DNA of 64,000 nucleotides from Chrysogorgia sp. JL179-B06 (Eukaryota > Cnidaria > Anthozoa > Scleralcyonacea > Chrysogorgiidae): positions 124,001-188,000 of the forward strand of contig JAYKKM010000125.1 in the NCBI GenBank assembly GCA_035772405.1, in the 5' to 3' direction. Numbering within the stretch: position 1 is the first letter of the stretch; each line of letters opens with the position of its first letter. The position numbers were made by a program, and so were the translations under genes. The notes beneath the pieces were generated by a model. That model saw nothing but the letters and a program-made list of their open reading frames with translations, was not told the DNA's origin and did not search any database. This document shows, piece by piece, positions 55,301 through 64,000 of the stretch.

Positions 55301-56819
55301 ACAATGCATTGAGTAGCAAATACAAGGCATCAATGAGCAAATACAAGGCATTGACGAGCAAATACAAGGCATTGACGAGCAAATACAAGGCATTGACGAG
55401 CAAATACAAGGCATTGACGAGCAAATACAATGCATTGACGAGCAAATACAAGGCATTGACGAGCAAATACAAGGCATTGACTAGCAAATACAAGGCATTG
55501 GCTAGCAAATACAAGGCATTGATGAGAAAATACAAGGCATTGACGAGCAAATACAAGGCATTGCCGAGCAAATACAAGGCATTGACGAGCAAATACAAGG
55601 CATTGACGAGCAAATACAATGCATTGACCAGCAAATACAAGGCATTGACGAGCAAATACAAGGCATCAACGAGCAAACACAAGGCATCGACGAGCAAATA
55701 CAAGGCATCAACGAGCAAATACAACGCATCAATGAGCAAATACAAGGCATGGACGAGAAAATACTAGGCATCGATGAGCAAATACAAGGCATCGACGAGC
55801 AAATACAAGGCATCAACGAGCAAATACAAGGCATTGACGAGCAAATACAAGGAATTGACTAGCAAATACAAGACATTGACGAGAAAATACAAGGCATTGA
55901 ATAGCAAATACAAGGCACTGAATAGCAAGTACAAGGCATTGACGAGCAAATACAAGGCATTGACGAACAAATACAAGGCATCAACGAGCAAACAGAAGGC
56001 ATTAACTAGCAAATACAAGGTATTGACGAGCAAATACAAGGCATTGACTAGCAAATACAAGGCATTGGCTAGGAAATACAAGGCATTGATGAGAAAATAC
56101 AAGGCATTGACGAGCAAATACAAGGCATTGCCGAGCAAATACAAGGCATTGACGAGCAAATACAAGGCATTGACGAGCAAATACAATGCATTGACCAACA
56201 AATACAAGGCATTGACGAGCAAATACAAGGCATCAACGAGCAAACACAAGGCATCGACGAGCAAATACAAGGCATCAACGAGCAAATACAACGCATCAAT
56301 GAGCAAATACAAGGCATGGACGAGAAAATACTAGGCATCGATGAGCAAATACAAGGCATCGACGAGCAAATACAAGGCATCAACGAGCAAATACAAGGCA
56401 TTGACGAGCAAATACAAGGAATTGACGAGCAAATACAAGACATTGACGAGAAAATACAAGGCATTGAATAGCAAATACAAGGCACTGAATAGCAAGTACA
56501 AGGCATTGACGAGCAAATACAAGGCATTGACGAGCAAATACAAGGCATTGACGAGCAAATACAAGGCATTGACTAGCAAATACAAGGCATCAATGAGCAA
56601 ATACAAGGCATTGACGAGCAAACACAAGGCATTGACGAGCAAATACAAGGCATTGACGAGCAAATACAAGGCATTAACGAGCAAATACAATGCATTGACG
56701 AGCAAATACAAGGCATTGACGAGCAAATACAAGGCATTGACGAGCAAATACAATGCATTGACCAGCAAATACAAGGCATTGACGAGCAAATACAAGGCAT
56801 CAACGAGCAAATACAAGGC

Positions 56820-56824
56820 ATGAC
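56820..56824. other. Target-site duplication, left copy
   Basis: ATGAC directly precedes the left LTR and is repeated as ATGAC at 61519-61523 directly after the right LTR. Five bases is the usual duplication length for Ty3/Gypsy integrases. Confidence 0.93.
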
Positions 56825-56963
56825 TGTAATGTTCTTATAATCGGGATATAGGACACACGCTTCGGTGGTTATAGTCTCTGTATTATATCTTGCTGTTCCC
56901 GCCAATAATGGAGCTGTCGTCACGTGAACAACTCATGGTGACGCAGCACTGCCGGATATTACA
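56825..56963 (-). repeat. 3' LTR of the Gypsy element
   Basis: This 139-bp terminal repeat starts TGTAAT and ends ATTACA, a 6-bp inverted terminal repeat with the canonical TG...CA ends. It appears identical to 61380-61518. It is short for an LTR. Confidence 0.96.
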
Positions 56964-56973
56964 TCCCTCCCCT
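56964..56973 (-). other. Polypurine tract
   Basis: On the minus strand AGGGGAGGGA sits immediately upstream of the 3' LTR. This is the expected position and composition of the primer for plus-strand DNA synthesis. Confidence 0.88.
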
Positions 56974-57151
56974 ATTGGGATTTATAAAATGAGTTGCCTT
57001 AGGCTCAAAACATAACCAGTAAGAATTAACAAAAGCTTAACGTCACGAATGACGGTAACTGTCATAGGGTTCATGCAAAGTTGTTCAAAACTAGTGAGGT
57101 ACACACAAACGTCTATTAAAGGGTTAAAATAACTATGTGAGTTCGGTAGCG

Positions 57152-58415
57152 CTAAACACTATCCGTTAGGCGTCTTGGCGGTCGTCGGATACGTAGTGGA
57201 TAACGCCTTGGTTCTTGTTGCCGTCCAATCTGTGGCTGCTGGCCATGCGGACCATCGTCGGGTTCATCATCATCAGCATCGTCGAGGTCGTCATATTGAT
57301 TATCCGTTGAGTCACCTTCGGGTTGACCTGTCTTTCGGATTAGTTTAAAGAACGAAGAGTTTCTGGTTACTGTCTTGTCTCCTCGCGTGGCAGTTATCAT
57401 TGAACCCTTGCATTCAGTGACTTTGTATGGTTTTGGCTCGTATGGCGTCTGAGATTTGCAGTATGAGGGGTCGCGCTTCACAATGACCATGTCACCGGGC
57501 TGAATGCTGGATGGTTTGACGTATGCTTTCGAGTCAGCGTATCTCTTCATCTTTTCTTTGGCTTGCTGGTCAGCCGACTGGATCTGTGCTGGGTCTGGTG
57601 GATTGATCTGTATTTGCGGTACCTTTGTGCGTAGTTGGCGATTGAAGAAAGCTGTTGCAGGAGCTTTGCCTGTTGAACTGTGTGGTGTGGCTCTGAAATT
57701 TCGCAGGAATTTGATTAGCTCTTCTCGCCATGGTTTCTGCTGTGTGAGTGCAATCTTCACAACCTTCTTTACCGTCCGCATAAAGCGCTCCACTTCTCCA
57801 TTAGCTCTTGGCCAATGAGGGGTAATCTTTCTGTGGGTAAATCCCAGGTTTGCAGCGAAGGTGGCGAAGGCGTTAGAGTTGAAAGGTGGGCCGTTGTCAG
57901 TTTTCACGACTTCTGGGATGCCAAACTCTGAGAAGATGTGCTGGAGCTTGGGAATCACTGTTTGGGCTGCAAGAGAACGAAGTACTTCGACAACTGGATA
58001 ACGAGAGTAGTCGTCGGAGAGTACTAGTAGGTAGTCACCCGTAGAAAGTTCAGCAAAATCCATGCTGACCTCTTGCCATGCTTGATCAGGAAGAGGGGAC
58101 ATTTGTAACGGCTCACGTGCTGTCTCAGGAGTGGCAACTTGGCATGCGAGGCAGGACTGCACTCGCTCTTCTACTAGTTGGTTGATTCGTGGAAACCATA
58201 CTTTCTCTCTCAACAGAGATTTGGTTTTTGTGATACCTTGGTGACCTTCATGGGCTAAATCTACGACACGACGTTGTAGCTCTTTTGGAATCACTAACTT
58301 TGTACCGCGGATGATCACTTGCGTTGTTATTCCGATGGCTAGCTCATCTTTGAGGCGTTCGTACGTGTTGAAGGTAGCAGTATCAATGTTGGGGTACTTG
58401 GCCGGTCCATACCAC
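57152..58415 (-). pseudogene. Gypsy Pol: integrase domain and C-terminal tail
   Basis: The 388-residue open part begins at 58318 (codon GTG, not a true start); the same frame extends upstream without stops to the frame slip near 58417. Counting from 58318, a zinc-binding HEGH at residues 23-26 is followed by C56 and C59. The catalytic core has D87 (SMDFAEL), D141 (KTDNGPPF) and E177 (NGEVERF), a D,D-35-E arrangement. This enzyme would join the cDNA ends to target DNA and leave the 5-bp duplication seen at the element's ends. The C-terminus has a basic strand-rich region (PGDMVIVKRD), an acidic run of aspartates, then an arginine-rich end (RRYPLRIRRPPRR). No chromodomain is apparent. The domain itself is uninterrupted, but it cannot be reached by uninterrupted translation from Gag. 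Confidence 0.93.
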
Positions 58416-58592
58416 TTTTGCCTGTTTGTACTGCCTCCATGACTGCTCGAAGTGTTGGGTCACGCGCTGTGGCTTCTGCGATTGTACTGAGGGTGAGCGC
58501 TGCTGGTGTGGAAGTGGTGGCGATGTAGTTGATGTATTCTTCTGCTATCTTTTCCTGTCTGCTGGCAGGTTGTGTGCGCTTGGATGGGTGTT
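58339..58592 (-). pseudogene. Gypsy Pol: RNase H to integrase linker, out of frame on both sides
   Basis: This stretch is open in a third frame and bridges the end of RNase H (HPSKRTQP near 58590) to the position just before integrase (MEAVQTGK near 58420). The frame reaches a stop at 58339. The coding sense switches into it near 58591 and out of it near 58417, each time consistent with loss of one base (or gain of two). The linker is helical and polar with no catalytic motif, as is usual between RNase H and integrase. Confidence 0.8.
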
Positions 58593-58964
58593 GGACATAT
58601 AGTCGGCAGGGTTTTCTTCGCCTTTTCTGTAGTACATAGTTATCTGGTATGGTTGAAGGCGGAGTGCCCATCTCTCAATGCGAGCGGGTGGTTTCGAGCT
58701 CGCATTCCCGTAAATTGTAACGAGGGGCTTGTGATCGGTGTAGATGTTGACTGGTTTGCCATAGATGTAGAGATGATAATATTCGCACGCCCAGACGACT
58801 GCGAGAGCTTCACGCTCTGTCTGGCTGTAGCGTTGCTCTGTGCTGGTTAGAGAGCGGCTGCCGTATGCGATGACATTCTTATCCCCTGTCGTGGGATCCA
58901 CTTGCGCCAAGATGGCACCCAAGCCTACCGGGCTTGCGTCAACTGATAGTTCAGTTGTTTTCTG
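58545..58964 (-). pseudogene. Gypsy Pol: RNase H domain
   Basis: RNase H removes the RNA strand from the RNA-DNA hybrid during reverse transcription. In this frame the first catalytic aspartate lies in SVDAS (codon at 58938-58940), close after the frame slip. A conserved glutamate follows in TEREALAVVWACE and another aspartate in IYTDHKPL; the end of the domain is marked by RKGEENPADYMS. The match to Gypsy RNase H is continuous from about 58964 to 58593. After that the true sense moves to another frame, and this one runs on as nonsense to the stop at 58545. Without correction at both ends the domain cannot be made as part of the polyprotein. Confidence 0.9.
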
Positions 58965-59557
58965 CCGAGGTCAAAGTATGCTGTGACTGGTGCGTTGGCC
59001 AAGGCATGTTTAAGCTGGGCTAGAGCGTTGTCATGCTTGTCAGTCCACTCCCAGACCTGGTTCTTATGGGTGAGTGCTCGCAGTGGTTGGGAGATTGTTG
59101 CATATCCCTCGATGAATCTCGAGCAGTAGTTGATCATTCCTAGTAAACTACGGACTTCCGTGACTGACGTTGGGGCTTCAAGTTCTAGGATGTCCTGGAC
59201 TTTCGTTGGGTCAGGAGCCATACCATCTTCGCCAAAGACATATCCCAGGAATTCAAGTCTGGGCTTACTATACTCACACTTGAGCTTGTTCAGAGTGAGA
59301 CCACACTCCCGAAGACGCTGGAATACCGCCTCAAGTGCACGGTTGTGCTCCTCCTGGTTTTTGCCAAAAACAAGGATATCATCGCTGACGTTTATAACAC
59401 CAGTAATGCCGTCAAGACTCTCGCGGATGGCGTTTTGGAATACTTCTGCCGCGCTGGCTATTCCAAAGTTGAGACGCTTGTAGCGCATGAGACCAAGGTG
59501 GGTACTAAAGGTGGTTATATACCTGGATTCGGGCGCCAATTCGAGTTGGTTGTACCC
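58925..59557 (-). pseudogene. Gypsy Pol: reverse transcriptase, catalytic half
   Basis: This is in the same frame as the Gag-protease ORF, immediately after the TAG at 59558-59560, and begins GYNQLEL. It carries RYKRLNFGI, the catalytic pair in VSDDILVF (aspartates at about 59378-59383), the thumb motif LEFLGYVF and the connection region with LLGMINYCSRFI. The double aspartate holds the metal ions for DNA synthesis. Homology ends near 58966, where the frame slips; the remaining residues before the stop at 58925 are out of frame. The reverse transcriptase is therefore split in two by the amber codon, between the first catalytic aspartate (in LDLN) and the double aspartate. Confidence 0.92.
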
Positions 59558-61240
59558 CTAGTTGAGATCGAGTTTACTGAAAACTGTGGAACCGTTCAAG
59601 TCGCCGACTATTTCTTTGATTGTTGGAGTGGCGTGGCGTTCACGCTTGATGGCGATGTTGGCTCGACGCATGTCGACACATACGCGTATCTTGCCGGGTG
59701 ATTTTGGTTTTGGTGCCACCACAATGGGTGATACCCATGGAGTTGGGCCTTCAATCCGCTCTATGACACCAAGTTCTTCATCGTTGTGCAGCTGCTCTTC
59801 GAGTTGTTTGCGCACGGGGAACGGTACACGTCTGTGTGGTTGAGCAACCGGTGGTATACTTTCATCGATGTGTAGTCGAACCTGGTAGTTTTTCAGCTTG
59901 CCGAGTCCTTCGAACAGGTCCTGATACTTGGTAGTTAGCTGATCGACGGTCAAAACGTCTTTTTGTTTAATACTCTTAACTACCTTGAGGAGTTCCAGGG
60001 CGGTAGAAGTGCGCCAGCTTAGAAGTGATCCGCTTGTCCCTTTTACGACATAAAACGTTTCAGTGCGGTTAGTTGTCTCAGATGTGATACGAGCGACAAA
60101 TTGGCCAAGGACGGGTAGGGGCGTCTCTGTTTGGTAAGGATATACTCTGATGCGTGTTTGCTCCAAGCTTGGCCTCGGGGAAAGCTTGTAGTAATCTTGC
60201 TCGTCGAGAATGTTGATAGTTGAACCTGAGTCCGCCATGATGGTCAGCGGTGTTCCCGCGATGTTGACATCGAATAATGGCTGTTTGCTACGATCAGAGT
60301 TCATGTTGTACACGTTGATTCTGAATAATCCAAATTCATCGCTGTCTTCATTTTTTTCGTCTTCGCTCAACTTACGGATTTCCTGTCGTCGGGGTTGTCG
60401 TCGTGGAGGGTGTTGTTCGCCTTGTTTGGTAGAGCGTTGTATGTTTGAGCGTTGTTTGCTTTGGAGACACACGGATTGAAAGTGATTGAGTTTCCCGCAA
60501 GATCGACATTCTTTTCCATATGCTGGACAAGCAGTTGTTCCACCATCATGAGGGTAAGTGCCTCCACAGTTTCGACATTTTACACTGGAGCTCGTGCGAG
60601 AGGGTTGTTTACCTCCCATTTTGCCACGGCGCTTGTTGTTGTACGCGTTGTTGTGGCGGTTTGTTAAGTGGTTGACATTCTCTGCTTTGTTGTTTTTCTC
60701 AAGGTTCGCTGCTTGCGTGTCTGCTAGCTCCGCTGCCTTACCCATGTCTAAAAGTTTTGCCAAGGTTATGGTTGGGTCGACTAGAGCTTTTCGTCGAAGG
60801 CGTTGCGATCGGCCGTGTTGGACAATTTGAGACTTGATTTCTCGTTCAGTGTTGGCGAATTCACAGGTGAGTGACAATTGTTTGAGTCGCGTATAATAGG
60901 TCATGAGAGGCTCGCCATGAGCTTGTTTGGTGTTGCGAAATTTATACTCTTCGAATACTGGATTTTGTTTCGGCGTGAAGTACTCGGATAGAGCTTTGAT
61001 CGTGACATCCACAGCTGTTTCTCCTTCAGCTGGTTCGTTGATCGTTAATGTTTCAAAAATGTCATTGACCTCTTCACCAACATAGTGCAGTAACAGGGCC
61101 TTTTGACGTTTAGGATCGGTGATGTTTGTTGCGATAATCAAGTTTTGGAAACGAGAGATGTACTTCTTAAATCTGACGCCTGGTGCGCCCAGATCGGCGT
61201 TGGGATCGAAAAACGGAAATGTTGGCAAGGCTTCTGCCAT
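59558..61240 (-). CDS. Gypsy Gag-protease and N-terminal reverse transcriptase ORF
   Basis: This ORF of 560 codons starts at ATG 61240, about 140 bases inside the 5' LTR, and stops at an internal TAG (59558-59560). Residues 1 to about 200 are the Gag capsid-like region, largely helical and without cysteine clusters. Two zinc knuckles follow: C222-C225-H231-C238 (CX2CX5HX6C) and C245-C248-H253-C258 (the classic CX2CX4HX4C), which would bind element RNA. The aspartic protease has its active-site triad DSGS at 337-340. Reverse transcriptase begins near 455 and includes PWVSPIVVAPKP, IRVCVDMR and, at the end, the first catalytic aspartate in KLDLN. Gag and Pol fused in one frame without a programmed shift is common in this group of invertebrate elements. 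The stop replaces a residue of a normally continuous motif, so it is read as a nonsense mutation. Confidence 0.94.
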   Translation of the reverse strand: MAEALPTFPFFDPNADLGAPGVRFKKYISRFQNLIIATNITDPKRQKALLLHYVGEEVNDIFETLTINEPAEGETAVDVTIKALSEYFTPKQNPVFEEYKFRNTKQAHGEPLMTYYTRLKQLSLTCEFANTEREIKSQIVQHGRSQRLRRKALVDPTITLAKLLDMGKAAELADTQAANLEKNNKAENVNHLTNRHNNAYNNKRRGKMGGKQPSRTSSSVKCRNCGGTYPHDGGTTACPAYGKECRSCGKLNHFQSVCLQSKQRSNIQRSTKQGEQHPPRRQPRRQEIRKLSEDEKNEDSDEFGLFRINVYNMNSDRSKQPLFDVNIAGTPLTIMADSGSTINILDEQDYYKLSPRPSLEQTRIRVYPYQTETPLPVLGQFVARITSETTNRTETFYVVKGTSGSLLSWRTSTALELLKVVKSIKQKDVLTVDQLTTKYQDLFEGLGKLKNYQVRLHIDESIPPVAQPHRRVPFPVRKQLEEQLHNDEELGVIERIEGPTPWVSPIVVAPKPKSPGKIRVCVDMRRANIAIKRERHATPTIKEIVGDLNGSTVFSKLDLN

Positions 61241-61360
61241 TGCTTGTGAACACTCAGCGTACGGCTTTCGCGCAGCTAATACTGTTTATTGATGTGAACA
61301 CAAGTAAGATTAGAATGGAACGTACTGACCTTTATGTAGTCAGGTTGCTCAGCTGGGTTG

Positions 61361-61378
61361 ATCGGATCTTCGTCGCCA
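61361..61378 (-). other. Primer-binding site
   Basis: One base inside the 5' LTR, the minus strand reads TGGCGACGAAGATCCGAT. The leading TGG complements a tRNA CCA end. The next bases resemble the complement of the 3' end of a serine tRNA of the GCT type, recalled from animals with one mismatch; that identification is tentative. Confidence 0.75.
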
Positions 61379-61379
61379 A

Positions 61380-61518
61380 TGTAATGTTCTTATAATCGGG
61401 ATATAGGACACACGCTTCGGTGGTTATAGTCTCTGTATTATATCTTGCTGTTCCCGCCAATAATGGAGCTGTCGTCACGTGAACAACTCATGGTGACGCA
61501 GCACTGCCGGATATTACA
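61380..61518 (-). repeat. 5' LTR of the Gypsy element
   Basis: This 139-bp repeat looks identical to 56825-56963. On the minus strand it holds a TATA-like ATATAATA at 61436-61443, a plausible core promoter for the element's transcript. Confidence 0.96.
61436..61443 (-). promoter_or_regulatory. Possible TATA box in the 5' LTR
   Basis: The minus strand reads ATATAATA within AAGATATAATACAGAG. It lies about mid-LTR, where a promoter element is expected. This is motif-level evidence only; the same sequence occurs at 56881-56888 in the 3' LTR. Confidence 0.45.
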
Positions 61519-61523
61519 ATGAC
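61519..61523. other. Target-site duplication, right copy
   Basis: ATGAC directly follows the right LTR and matches 56820-56824. Removing the element and one copy restores an AAGGCATGACCGAGTTTAC monomer, also seen uninterrupted at about 54236-54254 and 63821-63839. Confidence 0.93.
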
Positions 61524-64000
61524 CGAGTTTACAATGCATTGACGAGCAAATACAAGGCATTGACGAGCAAATACAAGGCATCAACGAGCACATACAAGGC
61601 ATTTAATAGGAAATACAAGGCATCAACGAGCAAATACAAGGCATTGACGAGCAAATACAAGGCATCAACGAGCAAATACAAGGCATCAACGAGCAATACA
61701 AGGCATTGACGAGCAAATACAAGGCATTGACAAGCAAATACAAGGCATTGACTAGCAAAGACAATGCATCGACGAGCAAATACAAGGCATCGACAAACAA
61801 ATACAATGCATTGACTAGCAAATACAAGGCATCGACGAGCAAATACAAGGCATTGAATAGCAAATACAAGGCATCAACACGCAAATACAAGGCATTGACG
61901 AGCAAATACAAGGCATTGATGAGTAAATACAATGCATTGACGAGCAAATACAATGCATTGACGAGCAAATACAACGCATTGACTATCAAATACAAGCCAT
62001 TGACGAGCAAATACAATGCATTGAATAGCAAATACAAGGCATTGACGAGCAAATACAATGCATTGACGAGCAAATACAAGGTATTGACGAGCAAATACAA
62101 GGCATTGACTAGCAAATACAAGGCATTGGCTAGCAAATACAAGGCATTGATGAGAAAATACAAGGCATTGACGAGCAAATACAAGGCATTGACGAGCAAA
62201 TACAAGGCATTGACGAGCAAATAGAAGGCATTGACGAGCAAATACAAGGCATCAACGAGCAAATACAAGGATTGAATAGCAAATACAAGGCATCAACGAG
62301 CAAATACAAGGCATTGACGAGCAAATACAAGGCATTGATGAGTAAATACAATGCATTGACGAGCAAATACAATGCATTGACGAGCAAATACAAGGCATTG
62401 ACTATCAAATACAAGGCATTGACGAGGAAATACAAGGCATTGACGAGCAAATACAAGGCATTGACTAGCAAATACAAGGCATTGATGAGAAAATACAAGG
62501 CATCGACTAGCAAATACAAGGCATTGACGAGCAAATACAAGGCATTGACTAGCAAATACAAGGCATCAACGAGCAAATACAATGCATTGACTAGCAAATA
62601 CAAGGCATCAATGAGCAAATACAAGGCATTGACGAGCAAATACAAGGCATTGACGAGCAAATACAAGGCATTGACGAGCAAATACAAGGCATTGACGAGC
62701 AAATACAATGCATTGACGAGCAAATACAAGGTATTGACGAGCAAATACAAGGCATTGACTAGCAAATACAAGGCATTGGCTAGCAAATACAAGGCATTGA
62801 TGAGAAAATACAAGGCATTGACGAGCAAACACAAGGCATTGCCGAGCAAATACAAGGCATTGACGAGCAAATACAAGGCATTGACGAGCAAATACAATGC
62901 ATTGACCAGCAAATACAAGGCATTGACGAGCAAATACAAGGCATCAACGAGCAAACACAAGGCATCGACGAGCAAATACAAGGCATCAACGAGCAAATAC
63001 AACGCATCAATGAGCAAATACAAGGCATGGACGAGAAAATACTAGGCATCGATGAGCAAATACAAGGCATCGACGAGCAAATACAAGGCATCAACGAGCA
63101 AATACAAGGCATTGACGAGCAAATACAAGGAATTGACTAGCAAATACAAGACATTGACGAGAAAATACAAGGCATTGAATAGCAAATACAAGGCACTGAA
63201 TAGCAAGTACAAGGCATTGACGAGCAAATACAAGGCATTGACGAACAAATACAAGGCATCAACGAGCAAACACAAGGCATTAACTAGCAAATACAAAGTA
63301 TTGAGGAGCAAATACAAGGCATTGACTAGCAAATACAAGGCATCAACGAGCAAATACAAGGCATCGACGAGCAAATACAAGGCATTGACGAGCAAATACA
63401 AGGCATTGACGAGCAAATACAAGGCATTGACGAGCAAATACAAGGCATTGACTAGCAAATACAAGGCATCAATGAGCAAATACAAGGCATTGACGAGCAA
63501 ATACAAGGCATTGACGAGCAAATACAAGGCATTGACGAGGAAATACAAGGCATTGACGAGCAAATACAATGCATTGACGAGCAAATACAAGGTATTGACG
63601 AGCAAATACAAGGCATTGACTAGCAAATACAAGGCATTGGCTAGCAAATACAAGGCATTGATGAGAAAATACAAGGCATTGACGAGCAAATACAAGGCAT
63701 TGACGAGCAAATACAAGGCATTGACGAGCAAATACAAGGCATTGACGAGCAAATACAATGCATTGACCAGCAAATACAAGGCATTGACGAGCAAATACAA
63801 GGCATCAACGAGCAAATACAAGGCATGACCGAGTTTACAATGCATTGACGAGCAAATACAAGGCATTGACGAGCAAATACAAGGCATCAACGAGCACATA
63901 CAAGGCATTTAATAGTAAATACAAGGCATCAACGAGCAAATACAAGGCATTGACGAGCAAATACAAGGCATCAACGAGCAAATACAAGGCATCAACGAGC
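61519..64000. repeat. 21-bp tandem satellite array, block III
   Basis: The satellite resumes after the Gypsy element and continues to the window edge. The monomer order to about 63045 parallels 54240-55767, and 63045-63930 parallels about 53628-54330. The second GAGTTTAC variant monomer in this block is at about 63821-63839. No gene is present. Confidence 0.97.

Larger units (their letters stand above)
50338..56824. repeat. 21-bp tandem satellite array, block II
   Basis: This continues the satellite after the LINE in the same register and runs to the 3' LTR of the Gypsy element. Landmark monomers recur at intervals: ATACTAGGCATCGATGAG near 52543, 53627, 55767 and 56333, and CATCAACGAGC plus AAATACAACGC near 52495, 53584, 55724 and 56291. 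No gene is present. Confidence 0.97.
56825..61518 (-). mobile_element. Complete Ty3/Gypsy LTR retrotransposon
   Basis: A 4,694-bp element on the minus strand is bounded by two 139-bp LTRs that look identical base for base and by a 5-bp ATGAC target duplication. In element order it has the 5' LTR (61380-61518), primer-binding site, a leader of about 140 bases, Gag-protease-reverse transcriptase, RNase H, integrase, a 3' noncoding stretch (56974-57151), polypurine tract and 3' LTR (56825-56963). Gag and Pol share one frame at their start. The domain order protease-RT-RNase H-integrase is diagnostic of Ty3/Gypsy. No envelope-like ORF and no chromodomain is visible. Pol is broken by one amber codon and three one-base frame slips. 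LTR identity indicates recent insertion. Confidence 0.96.

Noticed and set aside
57152..57360. A chromodomain at the integrase C-terminus that would explain targeting to heterochromatin
   Set aside because: The C-terminal tail is acidic, then arginine- and proline-rich. I see no aromatic cage pattern or chromodomain-like fold signature.
57504..57818. Plus-strand open frames inside the Gypsy element (for example 57504-57818, 59345-59701, 60558-60830) as an antisense or envelope gene
   Set aside because: They lie opposite strongly recognisable Pol and Gag coding sequence on the minus strand and show no domain of their own.
1..64000. A novel defence, biosynthetic or other multigene system
   Set aside because: The only protein-coding signals that are not satellite are the two retroelements; no other unique sequence of gene size exists in the window.

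Overview
The window is almost entirely one satellite DNA: a 21-bp monomer repeated head to tail, roughly 2,800 copies if unbroken. It is interrupted by two retroelements and holds no host gene I can support. The monomer is best described in blocks: AAGGCA, then a variable hexamer (commonest form TTGACG), then AGCAAATAC. A clean example lies at 12787-12807. Because 21 is a multiple of three and the consensus is free of stops in five of six frames, the array produces very long but spurious reading frames on both strands, with heptapeptide translations such as SKYKALT, ALYLLVN, MPCICSS and CLVFARQ.

Organism: a eukaryote, most likely an invertebrate animal. The non-LTR fragment resembles CR1/L2-type reverse transcriptases and has an ATT-rich tail. 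The LTR element is a Ty3/Gypsy element of the type often labelled K02A2.6-like. Both kinds are common in cnidarians (corals, anemones), lancelets and other marine invertebrates. A cnidarian is my best guess; the sequence does not prove it.

Layout: 1-49496 satellite; 49497-50337 a 5'-truncated non-LTR retrotransposon (minus strand); 50338-56824 satellite; 56825-61518 a complete Ty3/Gypsy LTR retrotransposon (minus strand) with two 139-bp LTRs identical by eye and a 5-bp target duplication; 61519-64000 satellite. Both elements have paralogous empty sites elsewhere in the window.

The array is layered. Single monomers vary mainly in the hexamer. Marked monomers (a 20-bp form, a 19-bp GAGTTTAC form, a CCGG-containing form) recur at fixed spacing and define higher-order units of about 0.5 to 1.1 kb. 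These units sit inside multi-kilobase duplications: a 5,066-bp near-perfect tandem pair at 32.0-42.15 kb, a 2,989-bp-spaced pair at 22.8-28.1 kb, a 3,893-bp-spaced pair at 43.1-48.7 kb, and a 12,750-bp-spaced pair at 6.6-8.4 and 19.4-21.1 kb. Three short tracts (about 4.0-6.3, 9.2-10.05 and 52.0-52.35 kb) are rich in single-base indels compared with their clean copies.

The Gypsy element retains LTRs, primer-binding site, polypurine tract, Gag, protease, reverse transcriptase, RNase H and integrase in order. Its pol carries one in-frame amber codon and three one-base frame slips, so this copy looks unable to make a full polyprotein unless the slips are sequencing errors. The LINE fragment keeps only the last 242 codons of its reverse transcriptase ORF plus its 3' end. 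I found no CRISPR array, RNA gene, operon or other gene system.
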